A stretch of 6,478 nucleotides of DNA from Cyanobacteria bacterium OH_PDB_112 (GTDB lineage Bacteria > Cyanobacteriota > Vampirovibrionia > Gastranaerophilales > CAJFVJ01). A program made the translations under genes and the position numbers. The stretch lies in contig JAEWLZ010000098.1 in the NCBI GenBank assembly GCA_023457295.1, positions 1-6,478 on the forward strand, given 5' to 3'. Positions 6,159 through 6,478 of this stretch are shown in pieces (the first letter of the stretch is position 1; each line of letters begins with the position of its first letter). The notes under the pieces are model-generated. The model was not told the DNA's origin, searched no databases, and saw only the letters and a list, made by a program, of their open reading frames with translations.

Positions 6159-6478
6159 ATGAGCGTTAAAAATATTTTAGTTTACGGTGATGAAATTTTA
6201 AGAACTCCTTCTAAAAAGGTTATGAAGGTTTCATCGAAAATTAAGTCTTTAATTAAAGACTTGAAAGACACTATGTATGCTGCAAACGGTGTCGGGCTTG
6301 CCGCTCCTCAGATCGGGGAAAATCTTAGAGTTTTTGTAATTGATGTGTCTGAAGATGAGCAGCCGCCGAATCCGATAGTTTTTATTAATCCTGTTATTAT
6401 TAAAAAATCAGGTGCTTATAATAGTTATGAAGGTTGTTTAAGTTTTCCCGAAGCTTATACTTATGTCCGACGTTATTC
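6159..6478 (+). CDS. def: Peptide deformylase, N-terminal part (3' end outside window)
   Basis: The ATG at 6159 opens a frame of 106 full codons that is still open at the window edge. Peptide deformylase is a cytoplasmic metalloenzyme that removes the N-formyl group from nascent proteins emerging from the ribosome. Motif 1 is GVGLAAPQIG (44-53), complete with the conserved Gln51. Motif 2 is EGCLSFPE (91-98), where Cys93 is the expected metal ligand. The N-terminus, ILVYGDEILRTPSKKV (6-21), matches the usual start of the family, in which a short strand is followed by a Leu-Arg turn. Motif 3 (HExxH), with the two His ligands and catalytic Glu, would lie about 40 residues beyond the edge and cannot be checked. 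About 60 percent of a typical 150-190 residue enzyme is visible. It is transcribed divergently from the fumarase operon. Peptide deformylase is often followed by methionyl-tRNA formyltransferase; that is not visible here. Confidence 0.95.
   Translation, partial: MSVKNILVYGDEILRTPSKKVMKVSSKIKSLIKDLKDTMYAANGVGLAAPQIGENLRVFVIDVSEDEQPPNPIVFINPVIIKKSGAYNSYEGCLSFPEAYTYVRRY

Noticed and set aside
1..6478. CRISPR array, insertion sequence, tRNA or other novel defence-type system
   Set aside because: No spaced direct repeats, transposase motifs, terminal inverted repeats or cloverleaf sequences were seen. Every stretch longer than 80 bases is taken up by an assignable gene.

Overview
The window is AT-rich bacterial DNA with standard-code genes packed almost end to end. 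It holds three complete genes on the minus strand and two partial genes on the plus strand, one at each edge. The left gene looks like the end of an outer-membrane beta-barrel protein: alternating beta-strand pattern and a terminal Phe. This suggests a diderm (Gram-negative type) organism. The fumarase is of the oxygen-sensitive iron-sulfur class, which fits an anaerobic or microaerobic life. Low GC, a diderm envelope and the PheS motif-2 variant would fit groups such as the gut Vampirovibrionia (Gastranaerophilales) or another low-GC diderm phylum. That placement is a low-confidence guess and no marker here settles it.

Layout: bases 2-1138 (+) hold the C-terminal part of the barrel-like protein, closed by a hairpin and T-run at 1141-1163. 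Converging on it is a tight minus-strand operon read from right to left: a single-chain class I fumarate hydratase (6081-4699), pheS (4671-3637) and pheT (3621-1162). The gaps are 27 and 15 bases, each with a clear ribosome binding site. A 77-base divergent intergenic region (6082-6158) carries promoter-like sequences for the operon and, on the plus strand, for a peptide deformylase gene that starts at 6159 and runs off the right edge.

Function: PheS and PheT form the (alpha-beta)2 phenylalanyl-tRNA synthetase, and peptide deformylase removes the formyl group from new proteins, so most of the window is core translation. Fumarase interconverts fumarate and malate, and its place at the head of the synthetase operon is the main contextual oddity. 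I see no mobile element, CRISPR array, RNA gene, T-box or undescribed multi-gene system. The window reads as ordinary housekeeping chromosome. Points worth a second look are the unidentified barrel protein, the variant active-site motifs of PheS, the one-way terminator between the convergent genes, and the fumarase-pheST linkage.
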